DNA from: Bacillus sp. SA1-12
Lineage (GTDB): Bacteria; Bacillota; Bacilli; Bacillales; Bacillaceae
Assembly: GCF_000981385.1 (NCBI RefSeq)
Contig: NZ_LATZ01000011.1
Coordinates: 58,332 to 122,331 of the forward strand
Reading direction: 5' to 3'
DNA length: 64,000 nt
Shown here piece after piece: positions 38,497-48,000 of this stretch. The notes beneath the pieces are model-generated. The model was not told the origin of the DNA and ran no database searches. It worked only from the letters and a program-made list of their open reading frames with translations. Each line of letters begins with the position of its first letter. The first letter of the stretch is position 1. Made by a program: the position numbers and the translations under genes.

Positions 38497-39318
38497 TCAA
38501 CCGAATCTGCCTGTAATATAATCTTCTGTTCTCTTATCTTTTGGCATGGAGAAGATCACGTCTGTTGCATCATATTCGACAATTTCACCATTTAAGAAAA
38601 ATGCCGTCTTGTCAGATACACGTGCAGCTTGTTGCATATTATGAGTAACAATAACGATTGTATAGTCTTTCTTCATGTGTGCAATCAATTCTTCTACTTT
38701 TAAAGTTGATATTGGATCTAAAGCTGAAGTTGGTTCATCCATTAAGATAATGTCAGGCTTCATGGCAATCGCTCGCGCAATACAAACACGTTGCTGTTGA
38801 CCGCCTGATAGCCCTAGTGCTGAAGTTTTTAGACGATCTTTCACTTCATCCCATATTGCAGCACCACGTAAGCTTTCTTCAACAATCTTATTCAATTCAT
38901 TTTTATTTTTAATCCCTTGCATCCGAGGTCCATACGCCACATTATCGTAAATACTCATCGGAAATAGGTTTGCCTTTTGAAAGACCATACCTACCTTCGT
39001 TCTTAACTTTATAACGTCATTGGTTTGGTAAATATGTTCGTTATCAATGATAATATCGCCATTAATTTTCACGCCGTCAATTAAATCATTCATACGATTA
39101 AGAGTTCGTAAGAAGGTTGATTTACCGCAGCCTGAAGGACCAATTAAAGCTGTAACTTCCTTCTCTTGTATATCTAAAGAAATTTGATAAAGGGCTTGTT
39201 TTTCTCCATAGAACAAATCCAAATCTCTGACGCTGATTTTCGCTGTTCCTTCTGATTGCTGCTGCATATCTGAATTTCCCTTCTCTGCAGGATTACGTTC
39301 AAACATTGTTATCGCCAT
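38497..39318 (-). CDS. pstB: Phosphate ABC transporter ATPase PstB
   Basis: About 273 residues with Walker [10 protein letters not shown], signature LSGGQQQR, Walker [14 protein letters not shown] and switch His in [15 protein letters not shown]. It powers phosphate import through PstCA. The ATG at 39318 is preferred because GAGG lies 8 bases before it; an in-frame GTG nine bases further upstream overlaps the ribosome binding site. Only one pstB is present. Confidence 0.96.
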   Translation of the reverse strand: MAITMFERNPAEKGNSDMQQQSEGTAKISVRDLDLFYGEKQALYQISLDIQEKEVTALIGPSGCGKSTFLRTLNRMNDLIDGVKINGDIIIDNEHIYQTNDVIKLRTKVGMVFQKANLFPMSIYDNVAYGPRMQGIKNKNELNKIVEESLRGAAIWDEVKDRLKTSALGLSGGQQQRVCIARAIAMKPDIILMDEPTSALDPISTLKVEELIAHMKKDYTIVIVTHNMQQAARVSDKTAFFLNGEIVEYDATDVIFSMPKDKRTEDYITGRFG

Positions 39319-39332
39319 AATATTCACCTCAT

Positions 39333-40157
39333 TTAATAGTCAGCTTTATTTAATTTCTTTGATATAAACGTCGCTGAAAGGTTCAAAACCAATATGATCA
39401 CAATTAAGACAATCCCAACAGCAGCTGCAAGCTCTATGTCCCCTGACTCCTGTGTTACCAAATAAGAATGAACGGTTAAAGTCCTTGCCGAGGAGAAGAT
39501 GCTTTCCGGCATGGCTGCCACTGTTCCAGCTGTTAAAAATATAGCAGCCGATTCACCAACAATTCTTCCTATTGAGAGAATAATTCCAGATAAAATACCT
39601 GGCATTGCGCTTGGTAAAATGACTTTATATAAAGTTTGCAACTTAGTCGTTCCCAAAGCTAACGAGCCTTCCCGATACGAATGGGGGACCGTCTTTAACG
39701 ATTCTTCAGTTGTTCGAATAATGACAGGCAATACAATAATCGTTAATGTCAATGAGGCAGCTATAATGGACATGCCTAATTTTAAAGTGGTCACAAAAAA
39801 TACGGCCCCAAATAAACCATAAATAATCGATGGGATTCCTGTTAAACTCTCTGTTGCAAAACGGATTAATCTTACCAATCGCCCTTGTTTGGCATACTCT
39901 TGCAGGTAAACAGCTGCCAAAATTCCGATTGGCGTCGCAATTAATAATGAGATGGCAATCGTATAGATTGTCGTCACAATCATCGGCCAAATGCCGCCGT
40001 CTCCTGAAGGAGAATAATCACCAAAGATAAAATCGATGTTTATCAATCGATATCCCTTATAAAATATATAACCAACTATTGTAACTAGAACGGCAACAGT
40101 CAAGAAAGCTGATAACCAGAGAAGTCCGCGTAACACATTATCTTTAAACTTTCTCAA
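39333..40157 (-). CDS. pstA: Phosphate ABC transporter permease PstA
   Basis: About 274 residues, six membrane segments, with the permease loop [23 protein letters not shown] and the signature [17 protein letters not shown] chose TTG at 40157, one base past the pstC stop, because AAAGGTGG lies 8 bases before it inside the end of pstC; the in-frame GTG at 40178 would overlap pstC. It forms the phosphate channel with PstC. Confidence 0.94.
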   Translation of the reverse strand: MRKFKDNVLRGLLWLSAFLTVAVLVTIVGYIFYKGYRLINIDFIFGDYSPSGDGGIWPMIVTTIYTIAISLLIATPIGILAAVYLQEYAKQGRLVRLIRFATESLTGIPSIIYGLFGAVFFVTTLKLGMSIIAASLTLTIIVLPVIIRTTEESLKTVPHSYREGSLALGTTKLQTLYKVILPSAMPGILSGIILSIGRIVGESAAIFLTAGTVAAMPESIFSSARTLTVHSYLVTQESGDIELAAAVGIVLIVIILVLNLSATFISKKLNKADY

Positions 40158-40158
40158 C

Positions 40159-41070
40159 TTAATTACCACCTTTCGCACTTATTTTTGCTAATACAAAATT
40201 CAATATTAAAATAAAAGAGAATAAAACAATACCTGTGGCAAACAGCATCTCTTGATGTGTTCCAAATGCATAACCCATTTCTAATGCAATATTTGTTGTT
40301 AATGGACGAACACTGTCTGTTATGCTAGTCGGTATGATGAGACTGTTTCCTGCTACCAATATAACAGCCATTGTTTCACCGATCGCTCTCCCTAAGCCTA
40401 GAACGATTGCCGCCATAATTCCTGACTTAGCCGCAGGTACAACTACTTTAAAAATGGTCCCTATTTGAGATGCCCCCAGCGCTAAAGAACCTTCACGGTA
40501 TGTTTTCGGTACTGCCCGGATGGCTGTTTCAGCTACAGTCACGATGGTTGGAAGCATCATAATGGCTAGAACAAGAATGACTGCAATTAAGCTTTGCCCC
40601 TTTACTAAGTTCAAATTATTTTGTAAAAAAGGGACAATAATGGCAAGCCCGAATACTCCATATAAAACCGATGGGATACCCGCCAGTAGCTGTACGGCTG
40701 GCGAGATGATTTTTGCTATGCTTTTTGGTGCAATTTCAGCTAAGAAAATGGCTGTAAATAAGCCTATAGGGACTCCAATGATCAAGGCGCCAATTGTGGC
40801 ATATATGGACGCTACAATCATTGGCAATATCCCAAACTTATCTTCACTTGGTACCCAATCCACTCCGAAAATAAAGTCGATAAAACTATATCCATCTGCA
40901 ACAAACGGCAGTGATCCTTTATAAAATACAAATCCTATGATTAACAATAAACTGAAAACGGAAAGAAGTGCACAAAGCTGAAATATTCTTGCTGATACCT
41001 TCTCCAGTACATACTTCTTTTTATTTGATTTTCCGATAACCTCTTGTTTTTCAACAGAAAGGCGTGGCAT
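40159..41070 (-). CDS. pstC: Phosphate ABC transporter permease PstC
   Basis: About 303 residues, six membrane segments, with the loop [20 protein letters not shown] and the signature VLYGVFGLAIIVPFL. The ATG at 41070 is chosen because GGAGG lies 8 bases before it; a longer frame to 41109 lacks a ribosome binding site. It is second in the operon, 75 bases after pstS. Confidence 0.95.
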   Translation of the reverse strand: MPRLSVEKQEVIGKSNKKKYVLEKVSARIFQLCALLSVFSLLLIIGFVFYKGSLPFVADGYSFIDFIFGVDWVPSEDKFGILPMIVASIYATIGALIIGVPIGLFTAIFLAEIAPKSIAKIISPAVQLLAGIPSVLYGVFGLAIIVPFLQNNLNLVKGQSLIAVILVLAIMMLPTIVTVAETAIRAVPKTYREGSLALGASQIGTIFKVVVPAAKSGIMAAIVLGLGRAIGETMAVILVAGNSLIIPTSITDSVRPLTTNIALEMGYAFGTHQEMLFATGIVLFSFILILNFVLAKISAKGGN

Positions 41071-41145
41071 ACTGCATTCCTCCAAAATTGATTTTCCACA
41101 TGATGGCATGTCTGAAACATCAAATCATCCATCAGTGAAAGGGTA

Positions 41146-41985
41146 TTATTTTACTGGTATAGCTCCTGTTTCCTCGACAATCCCTTGTCCCTCTGGACTT
41201 AAAATATACTCAATGAATTGTTGTCCGGCATCAGTTAGTTGTTCTTTCTTATGTACAAACAAGAATGGACGTGACAAGCTATATTTTTGCTGGAGAACAT
41301 TTTCTGCAGTAGCCTCGACTCCATTAATCTTTACCGTTGAAATAGAGGGATCAATATATTCAAATGAAATAAAACCTACTGCATGCTTATTGGTCGCAAC
41401 GGTCGTTTTTATATTACCGTTACCGCTCGCAATGATCGAACTTTTTATTAATTCGCCTGAAGAATATCCTACAATTTCCTGAAATGCATCACGTGAACCT
41501 GATCCATCTTCCCTGGAAACGACTACAATTTCCATGTCATCTCCCCCAAGCTGCTTCCAGTTTGTAACCTTACCAGTAAAAATATCCTTTACTTGTTCCA
41601 TCGTAAGGTTTTCAACTTTATTGCTAGGATGAGTCACAACTACAATCCCATCGTAAGCGATGATAGTCTCTTCTAGACCTTTTGCTTTTTCCTCTTCTTT
41701 TAAATCACGCGAAGACATTCCAATCTCTGACACACCGCTTATTGCGTTAGTTATACCCGCGGAAGAACCTATTTGATTGATCTCTATATTAATCTCATTT
41801 TTTTCCTTATATTTTTCTGCAATTTTTTCAGCCAGCGGTCCTACAGATGTAGATCCCGAAATAGCAATTGTATCCGAACCCTTTTTTAACGGTTCTGCTT
41901 CGTTATTACTATTGCCACATGCTGATAAGACGGCAACTAAAAATAGTACCAATAATCCTATCGTTGTCTTACTCTTAAACATCAT
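41146..41985 (-). CDS. pstS: Phosphate-binding lipoprotein PstS
   Basis: 279 residues with lipobox LSAC near residue 23. Phosphate-binding loops are readable: SGSTSVGP near the start and REDGSGSRDAF in the middle, as in the PstS family. It captures phosphate outside the membrane and delivers it to PstCA. It is first gene of the operon, with GGAGG before the ATG and a PhoP box about 80-120 bases upstream. Confidence 0.95.
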   Translation of the reverse strand: MMFKSKTTIGLLVLFLVAVLSACGNSNNEAEPLKKGSDTIAISGSTSVGPLAEKIAEKYKEKNEINIEINQIGSSAGITNAISGVSEIGMSSRDLKEEEKAKGLEETIIAYDGIVVVTHPSNKVENLTMEQVKDIFTGKVTNWKQLGGDDMEIVVVSREDGSGSRDAFQEIVGYSSGELIKSSIIASGNGNIKTTVATNKHAVGFISFEYIDPSISTVKINGVEATAENVLQQKYSLSRPFLFVHKKEQLTDAGQQFIEYILSPEGQGIVEETGAIPVK

Positions 41986-42066
41986 TTCTAAACCTCCAAA
42001 GATGATCTATTGGCAACTTCTAACTACTTTCCCTTCATTTTTCTACTACTAACAATAAACACAAAT

Positions 42067-42105
42067 TGTAAATTCACTATTAACCTTTTGTAAAGCTTTT
42101 GTAAA
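42067..42105 (-). promoter_or_regulatory. PhoP box upstream of pstS
   Basis: On the minus strand four hexamers TTTACA, TTTACA, TTAATA and TTTACA are each separated by exactly 5 bases, matching the Bacillus PhoP box (TTAACA-like direct repeats at 11-base period). It implies phosphate-starvation induction by PhoP. Confidence 0.85.
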
Positions 42106-42436
42106 TTTATAAATAAGTCGTAAAAAATGTGACATTAGTGTGAAGAATACAAATGGGTAATTAGTTACAATTCATAGAAAAACCATTCGTTTTCAGCTTG
42201 AGTTTCAAAAACATAAAAAAGCCCCTATTCCTACCTTTTTTAGGAATTGAAGCTTGTATCTTTGTATTGGAATCATTTGCATAGTTATAACTATTAATAA
42301 AAGAAGATTAGTAAAAAATAAAAAAGAAATGAAAAAAAGACCTCTCTTCTTCACCCACTTATTAGAGTGATATAAAAGGTCTTACAATCATCTCATTGCG
42401 ATCGATAATTTCGACCAAAAGGTCCATTAAACAAAA
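42106..42436. other. Intergenic, no gene seen
   Basis: An AT-rich gap between the pst promoter and the small gene's terminator. It contains weak inverted repeats (TTCCTA/TAGGAA near 42240, AAGACCT/AGGTCTT at 42338-42383) and no supported reading frame. Confidence 0.45.
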
Positions 42437-42466
42437 AACACCCTCTTAATTAGTAGTGAGGGTGTT
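42437..42466. terminator. Bidirectional terminator
   Basis: AACACCCTC pairs with GAGGGTGTT, followed on the minus strand by TTTTTTG. It serves the small gene at 42553. Confidence 0.75.
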
Positions 42467-42552
42467 AAACAACAATAATATATTTTTTAGTAAACTCTAT
42501 AAGATGGTCTATAAATATAACATTCGATAGTTAAACTATCTCAAATAATAGT

Positions 42553-42759
42553 TCAAGCTGGTTCGAGTTCGACTTCCATGACATTGATTAGCTTAATATC
42601 TTTCATATTAAATAGATGATAGATATTATCTGCATCTGTGAAGTCAATCATGCCTTCTTGGATTAAACCTTTTATCACACTTTCTCTAGAGTCAGACTCT
42701 ACTATTTGCGATACTACAAAACCATGATCAAAGTAATAATTTATTTTATATTTATTCAT
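42553..42759 (-). CDS. Small hypothetical protein, 68 residues
   Basis: A short acidic protein beginning MNKYKINYYFDHGFVVSQIV, with no membrane segment or known motif; the pattern (beta strand, turn, helix, acidic end) resembles small single-domain Bacillus proteins, but I do not recognise it. The ATG at 42759 is chosen because GGGGGT lies 7 bases upstream. It is monocistronic, with its own terminator. Confidence 0.6.
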   Translation of the reverse strand: MNKYKINYYFDHGFVVSQIVESDSRESVIKGLIQEGMIDFTDADNIYHLFNMKDIKLINVMEVELEPA

Positions 42760-43049
42760 TTTATCGACCCCCGAGCATAAAGTACGACACATAAGGGGAG
42801 TTTTTGACTAAAAAAGTCTTCAAATCACGAATTTTTTTATTTATAGGTGGTAATCGCATGACATAAAGAGCCTTTTATACAGAAAGAGAGCTAACAATAT
42901 CGCTTCATTATTTTGTTTCCCATACTCTCAATAGAGATCTATTACCTAAAAGGATACATTTCAAGAGAATTACCTATTATTGATATTTATCATGATGTTG
43001 CTTTCATTTATAATGAAAGCACAACTTATAGGGAGAAAGCAGGAAGATC

Positions 43050-43406
43050 ATGATTGATATTTTTTGGTATTGCTACTTAGGGTTTCTAGCAATAGCTGCC
43101 GTTGGCATACTCTTAACCAGTTTCAAAAGTCCTCTTGGAATATTAGATTTTGTAATTTCCATCATCACTTGGATTGGTTTATTTGGTTACGTAACGGATA
43201 CCCAGATTTTAAATACACTCGTATGGAAAATTGTATTTGCAGGTGGTTTAATATGGGATGTTTATTTTAGTTTTAAAAAGTTCAATGAAGATGTAAAACT
43301 TGACGATGATACACCTCAATCCATTAAACTAGCATTTATCGGAATTACACTTATTCTCTTACTCGGACCATTATATCTCGGAGTATTTAATTATGCGTTT
43401 AGATAA
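43050..43406 (+). CDS. Small integral membrane protein, 118 residues
   Basis: Four hydrophobic segments (about 4-24, 30-47, 57-74 and 93-113) with a short charged loop FKKFNEDVKLDDDTP near 76-90 and a very short tail. GGGAG and GGAAG lie upstream of the ATG. A terminator at 43467 follows. The family is not recognised and no operon partner is seen. Confidence 0.7.
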   Translation: MIDIFWYCYLGFLAIAAVGILLTSFKSPLGILDFVISIITWIGLFGYVTDTQILNTLVWKIVFAGGLIWDVYFSFKKFNEDVKLDDDTPQSIKLAFIGITLILLLGPLYLGVFNYAFR

Positions 43407-43466
43407 GGGATTATTTTCTTCTTTAATTTACTAACCGTATCAATTATTTTAGAAGTAAGGTTTCCC

Positions 43467-43497
43467 ACACCCAAGTACCAAAAGGGTACTTGGGTGT
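43467..43497 (+). terminator. Terminator after the 118-residue membrane protein
   Basis: ACACCCAAGTACC/GGGTACTTGGGTGT, a near-perfect hairpin with TTCTTT after it. The remaining sequence to 43800 holds no supported gene. Confidence 0.85.
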
Positions 43498-43804
43498 TCT
43501 TTCGAACGATCTATTGTTCTTACGAAATTTATGATACCTGTTGAATAAATTAGCAAATTTAACAGATTGTAGATTTTGACAGATATCCTACTCAAACCGC
43601 CTTCATCTACTCTTTTACCTTCATACCATTAATCAGTATCAACTTCCTTAGTAACGAATAATTTTTGAGAATAAAATTCAAGTTAACCAAATAGTCTACT
43701 TAATGTTATAACAGGTACAGAGAATTCTCTTCTTTAGGATTTATACATATTTCTTGCTTAGTTGGGAATTTTATTTGTATCCATAATGTTAGGAGATAAT
43801 CTTT

Positions 43805-44317
43805 ATGAACAGTAAAGTATTTAAGCTAATCACTCAGCTTTCTGGACGTTGTTCTCCAATTGATTTGCTGATGATATTGATTTCAAATAAGATTCGTTAT
43901 GTGTTTATTTTCGTGTTGATTTTTATGTGGTTTAAGAATGATTCTTATAAAAGAGTTACTTGTAAAGCAACGAAATCTATGGGTGTTACTTTGTTTATTC
44001 ACACCTTAATTAAATTGTTTTATTTTAAACCACGTCCCTTTGTGAAACGTCGAGTCGGCATACTTATTCCTTCAAAAATGGATTCTACATTTCCAAGTAA
44101 ACATACCTTGCTTGTGTTTGCAATTTCTACATCTATTTTTCTTTATGACCGCGTCCTTGGTTCAATCATGTGGGTAATATCAGTATTGACAGGCTTCTCC
44201 CGTATTTGGGTAGGACATCATTATCCATTTGATATTATCGGTAGTGCATTTATCGGCACCATGACCAGCATCCTATTAGATAAAGCAGCTGGTGAATATT
44301 CAACTAACACTCAGTGA
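43805..44317 (+). CDS. PAP2-family phosphatase, BcrC-like undecaprenyl-diphosphatase
   Basis: 170 residues, membrane protein with the three PAP2 phosphatase motifs: KLFYFKPRPF, then PSKH in STFPSKHTLLVF, then SRIWVGHHYPFDI. The second motif has Lys where PSGH or PSDH is common. Members dephosphorylate undecaprenyl pyrophosphate on the outer membrane face during wall synthesis and can give bacitracin tolerance. AGGAGA precedes the ATG. It is monocistronic; function by family only. Confidence 0.8.
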   Translation: MNSKVFKLITQLSGRCSPIDLLMILISNKIRYVFIFVLIFMWFKNDSYKRVTCKATKSMGVTLFIHTLIKLFYFKPRPFVKRRVGILIPSKMDSTFPSKHTLLVFAISTSIFLYDRVLGSIMWVISVLTGFSRIWVGHHYPFDIIGSAFIGTMTSILLDKAAGEYSTNTQ

Positions 44318-44648
44318 GGGATGAAGGAAAATCCCTCTGAGTGAATAATGTATGAAGTTTTGGACGGGATTAAGTTTCCACCATAGATAGCTGTACTACC
44401 TTCTATTGTTTCTTCTGCCAAAACCTTAATAAAAACAAAACATTTTTAGGTTGTGAAGATTTCCCCCAATTTTTCAAGTTCATCTTCATCCACTAATTTA
44501 TTTTTCCTTACATAGAATTCTGTTTCAATTTTGAGATTCATAAGTACAGGTTGAGTTAAGCTCATAATTTGTTGATTTGATTTTCTACAGCAACCCTCCC
44601 TTTGATAAAAAGATTACATTCCTTCATATCTTTACTTACTCTTAACAA
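44318..44648. other. Intergenic, short unsupported frame only
   Basis: A 331-base gap. A 39-codon minus frame (44446-44565) has a protein-like composition but no ribosome binding site; it may be a relic. Nothing else is supported. Confidence 0.4.
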
Positions 44649-45497
44649 TTAAACGTTTTCACCGAACATTATTTTTTTAATTTCTTCTATTGGCATATCC
44701 TCGCCAGTGAATAATTTAAATCCCAGAGCTCCTTGCCATAGCATCATGCCTAAACCACTGATTGGTATTGCGCCAGCTTCTTCAGCTTGTGCCAATAATT
44801 TCGTCTTTTTAGGGTTGTATACTACGTCCGTCACGACCAAGTCTTTGCGTAACACATCTAACATATCATCGACAATACTCAAGTGATCAAATGGTTTCAT
44901 TCCTAAACTTGTTCCATTTGCAAGGACTGCACTTTCAGCCACTTCTTTACGGAATGTTTTTTTATCCTCTAACGGGAAGATGTTTGCTTTTACCTCAAAA
45001 GCTTTTAACTCATGATTGATATAGTTTGCGTTTTGGATTGCTTGATAAAAGTATGGATCATTACGAGCAAAGATGCTGATCTCCCGAACGCCTAATTGTG
45101 CTAATTGAATCGCCATTATTGTTGCTGCACCACCTGAACCAACTAATGTCACCTTTTGACCTTTTAATTCAACTCCATGCTCATTAAGGTTTTTCACATA
45201 GCCTAAACCATCTGTGTTGTAGCCAATGAGCTTGCCATCTCGATTGACTACTGTGTTACTTGCTCCAGCATATTTCGCACTATCATCCAGTTCATCAAGA
45301 TATTTGATGATTTCAATTTTATTTGGCATCGATACGTTGAATCCTGCAGCCCCTATTGCTTTTAATCCTTCTACTGCTTCCTTAAGTGTCTCATTACCGA
45401 CTTCAAATGCAAGGTAAGTATAATTCAAACCTTTTAATGTGTATCCTAAATTATGCATTTGCGGTGAAAGACTGTGTCCGATTGGTGTAGCCAGCAA
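44649..45497 (-). CDS. aroE: Shikimate dehydrogenase AroE, 5' end apparently frameshifted
   Basis: 282 residues from a TTG. The substrate site (TPIGHSLSPQMHN), catalytic Lys in SMPNKIEI, NADP-binding VTLVGSGGAA and C-terminal GLGMMLWQGALGFKLF identify shikimate dehydrogenase of the AroE/YdiB group, which reduces 3-dehydroshikimate. The TTG start has no ribosome binding site and falls inside the conserved first strand. Upstream, GTG at 45553 with AAAGGAG before it starts a frame that would read into AroE if the A-run at 45535-45540 (minus strand) had seven bases instead of six, restoring about 19 residues. The full gene is probably 44649-45553 with a one-base deletion or a sequencing error. 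Confidence 0.82.
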   Translation of the reverse strand: MLATPIGHSLSPQMHNLGYTLKGLNYTYLAFEVGNETLKEAVEGLKAIGAAGFNVSMPNKIEIIKYLDELDDSAKYAGASNTVVNRDGKLIGYNTDGLGYVKNLNEHGVELKGQKVTLVGSGGAATIMAIQLAQLGVREISIFARNDPYFYQAIQNANYINHELKAFEVKANIFPLEDKKTFRKEVAESAVLANGTSLGMKPFDHLSIVDDMLDVLRKDLVVTDVVYNPKKTKLLAQAEEAGAIPISGLGMMLWQGALGFKLFTGEDMPIEEIKKIMFGENV

Positions 45498-45529
45498 TCC
45501 GACTAATTTTGTTTTCCCGTCAATTTTTG

Positions 45530-45895
45530 CTAGGTTTTTTCTATGTTTATCACTCCAGGGAACTCCTTTATGTATATAAAATATTTATTTTTATAATTTA
45601 AATGCAACAGAAATAAAGATGGCCATCTTCTTTCGATTAACAGCCGCTTCTTTCCTTCAATTCCTCTATCAAAACTAAATTCAATGGTATCTTCTGCTAT
45701 TCCTTCTTCGAAGAGAACAATTCTTTCTGATTGAAGCATCGCACACTTAACTTTCCAATGCGTCCATCCTCGTGTTTTATGTAAAGAGCAATATGTTCGA
45801 TCAAACCACCCTATGAAGACACAATTTAGCCTGTCGGCTGCCACTTTCCTTTTAAATCCCTCAGCAAACATTTTAAGGGGCTTCACTTTAGGCAT
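45530..45895 (-). CDS. Hypothetical basic protein, 121 residues
   Basis: A soluble basic protein (MPKVKPLKMFAEGFKRK) with two Cys and Trp-rich stretch GWTHWKVKC; not recognised. It overlaps the preceding zinc-ribbon gene by 13 bases, so the pair is probably co-translated. Its 3' end overlaps the presumed original start of aroE. The C-terminal sequence beyond about residue 110 may be non-native if the region carries indels. Confidence 0.55.
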   Translation of the reverse strand: MPKVKPLKMFAEGFKRKVAADRLNCVFIGWFDRTYCSLHKTRGWTHWKVKCAMLQSERIVLFEEGIAEDTIEFSFDRGIEGKKRLLIERRWPSLFLLHLNYKNKYFIYIKEFPGVINIEKT

Positions 45896-46377
45896 TTCGG
45901 CTGCTTTATAGACATATCTTTCTTTGATGAATTTAACATTCTGCCAGCAAAATTTTGAATATATGATTCTGTTAATTTTTGAGGTATATAACTGATTCGT
46001 TCACGGATAAGATTTTCTAATACAAAACATTTACGTGTCCAGAATTCATACTCTTTAAACGTATACTTCTCAGCCTCTTCATAACCAGAGGCACCTTCCT
46101 TCATTGCTTGGAGAAATAATTTACGCTGGCTATAAATGGAACCTCGCTCTGCTCTTGCAAATTTTAAAAGATACAACAACTCAATCGTATTCATGGTCAT
46201 TAATTCAGTCGTGGTTCGATATAAGTCTTTATAAGAGGGCTGAGAAGCTGGGAGACAGTCCTTCCGTTTCCCGTTCTGTTGCACATCTTTCTTATCTAAA
46301 ATCAATTCACAATAAAGACAAGAAAATTTATCGCCATATGGTTCAACTTCACTTCCACAATAAGGACACGTTTTCAC
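45883..46377 (-). CDS. Zinc-ribbon protein, 164 residues
   Basis: An N-terminal four-Cys ribbon (CPYCGSEV ... CLYCELIL) is followed by a helical domain with TELMTMNTIELLYLLKFARA and KYTFKEYEFWTRKCFVLENL. I chose GTG at 46377 because GGAGG lies 7 bases upstream; the longer frame to 46428 lacks a site. It resembles small phage or mobile-element-linked zinc-ribbon proteins, but I cannot name it. It is the first gene of a two-gene unit with the overlapping 121-residue protein. Confidence 0.65.
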   Translation of the reverse strand: MKTCPYCGSEVEPYGDKFSCLYCELILDKKDVQQNGKRKDCLPASQPSYKDLYRTTTELMTMNTIELLYLLKFARAERGSIYSQRKLFLQAMKEGASGYEEAEKYTFKEYEFWTRKCFVLENLIRERISYIPQKLTESYIQNFAGRMLNSSKKDMSIKQPKCLK

Positions 46378-46511
46378 GTTACTGCCTCCTTTTATGTTAA
46401 CCTTTTGAATGACATCTACATAAGACAATCAATGCTTCTGTTTCCTTCGCTGGGATAACTATATTTTACAATATCCCCGCCAAACTGTTTCATGAAAGTA
46501 TGATAATGGCT

Positions 46512-46521
46512 CCATCCACTT
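46512..46521 (-). promoter_or_regulatory. Additional AAGTGGATGG copy
   Basis: One exact copy of the MocR-associated decamer, read on the minus strand, about 135 bases upstream of the zinc-ribbon gene. It is not paired at 23 bases, so significance is uncertain. Confidence 0.3.
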
Positions 46522-46756
46522 ATATATCCAAAGCGAAATTGTACGGTATTATATCTAAAGTGATTTATAACGTACTATGGCATCTTTTTCTGCTTTAGCT
46601 TCTTTATTTTCATTCTCAAATGTATGGCCTTTCAAGCAAAAATCATACAATCGTTAGATATCTATATTGATAAATGGCACATTTAAAATGAAAATAGTCT
46701 TGTATACATAGCGCTTTCTATGTCACCCTTGTATCATTAAATGTGAGGTGACATTA

Positions 46757-46948
46757 ATGACTTTTAGAGATGAGGCAAAAAATTGTTACGAACAATCAAT
46801 GAGAAATTACGGCATTTCTGAACAGACGATTCGTATTGCTTTGTGGGCATTTGATACGGGATTTTCAGCTGGTGTCTTAAATGATTCAAATCGGCAAGCA
46901 CAATTTGAAATGTTAAAAAAACTTCTTAATCAGAATGTTATTAATTAA
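46757..46948 (+). CDS. Small hypothetical protein, 63 residues
   Basis: A short soluble protein (MTFRDEAKNCYEQSMRNYGI) that looks all-helical; not recognised. ATG 46757 is preferred over GTG 46748 because GAGGTG lies 6 bases upstream and overlaps the GTG. It is monocistronic with no terminator seen. Confidence 0.6.
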   Translation: MTFRDEAKNCYEQSMRNYGISEQTIRIALWAFDTGFSAGVLNDSNRQAQFEMLKKLLNQNVIN

Positions 46949-47471
46949 AATAAATGGAGTTGGATAATAAGGTAATGGCGGCATCGAAAAGGATCTTCTA
47001 ATGAAAATCCTCTTGTAGCATGATCAATACTAGTAGTAAGAATTTGCCTAATCTTAGCTCATATTTAAAAAACCTAATATTTGATCCACTACGCAAACAA
47101 ACTGAAATCAATCTCCTTTAAAGAGCAGCAAAACCTTCTGCGTCAGATAATACGCAACAAAGAGTAATTTCTTTATAGTACAAATCACAATTGAGATTTC
47201 AAACTTACTGATTTTATCTATTCAAGAATCATACTCCATAAAAAATCAACAACATTAGTAAGACTTTTCCTCCCTTCTGTAACTCCATTCATAAATAAAT
47301 GATCTTCAGAATCTTGTCACTCGGTAGACGGTTGTTTTGAAAATAAAAAAAGGTTCCACATTATAAAGTGTACCCTTTGTAAAGGACATTTTTAAAAAGG
47401 CTAAAAGTTGACTGAGAAAATGCTCTCTGTTCAGAGGTCATCTTTTCTCACTTTCTTTATATGTAACTATA
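46949..47471. other. Intergenic, possible relic sequence
   Basis: A 523-base gap. Near 47345-47400 the sequence (GTGTACCCTTTGTAAAGG followed by A-rich DNA) resembles the termini of some IS elements, but no paired end or transposase is visible, so no element is called. Confidence 0.35.
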
Positions 47472-47780
47472 TTGCCCATCCTTGGCAGTTATTTGGAGAT
47501 GGGGTCATTGCCTGTACCTATGTCGTATGACATAGATGTTACTGACTCAACCGAATTGGAAACTACGGGGTATCTATATCTGAAAATAACAGATATGATG
47601 ATAGATTATTCCCGTTTAATGGCTGAAACTCTGAAGTATTCCGAGGATGATGCAAATATTATGATTTCACATGAGTGGTTAGAACAGCCACCATTTGCGC
47701 CTAACCGAAGAAGATTTGACAAAGGATTAGAACAATGTGGTAAAGGCATCTCCCAATCTTACCGACATGTTTACAAATGA
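47472..47780 (+). pseudogene. DUF3231 family C-terminal remnant
   Basis: The 102-residue frame matches the end of DUF3231 proteins: SLPVPMSYDIDVTDSTE then SRLMAETLKYSEDDANIMI and WLEQPPFAPNRR, comparable to DASKIMIGKGWFQRPPLA in the neighbouring DUF3231 gene. The region between these motifs is shortened and altered, and the N-terminal three quarters of the family is missing. It is therefore a decayed copy. Function of the family is unknown. Confidence 0.65.
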
Positions 47781-48000
47781 AAAGATACAGCTTCCATTTG
47801 GTTTACAAACAAATAGGTTCATATAGAGGTTCCAGTGTTCTATATATTTGATGTTATGTTTATTGAATCTGTTCAAAATTGACTAGAAAAAGCTCCACTT
47901 CCTTATTGAAGTAAAGCAACAGTTTCTTTTAGCGAATTAGTAAAAAAGAGAAAGACCTAAATTTACTTCCAAGTAATTTCTTTCATGTCCTTGAGGATTA

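Noticed and set aside
44446..44565. 39-codon minus-strand frame
   Set aside because: Protein-like but no ribosome binding site and no recognisable family; listed only in the gap note.
47341..47420. Possible IS terminus (GTGTACCCTTTGTAAAGG)
   Set aside because: No second end, no transposase and no target duplication visible, so it cannot be supported as an element.
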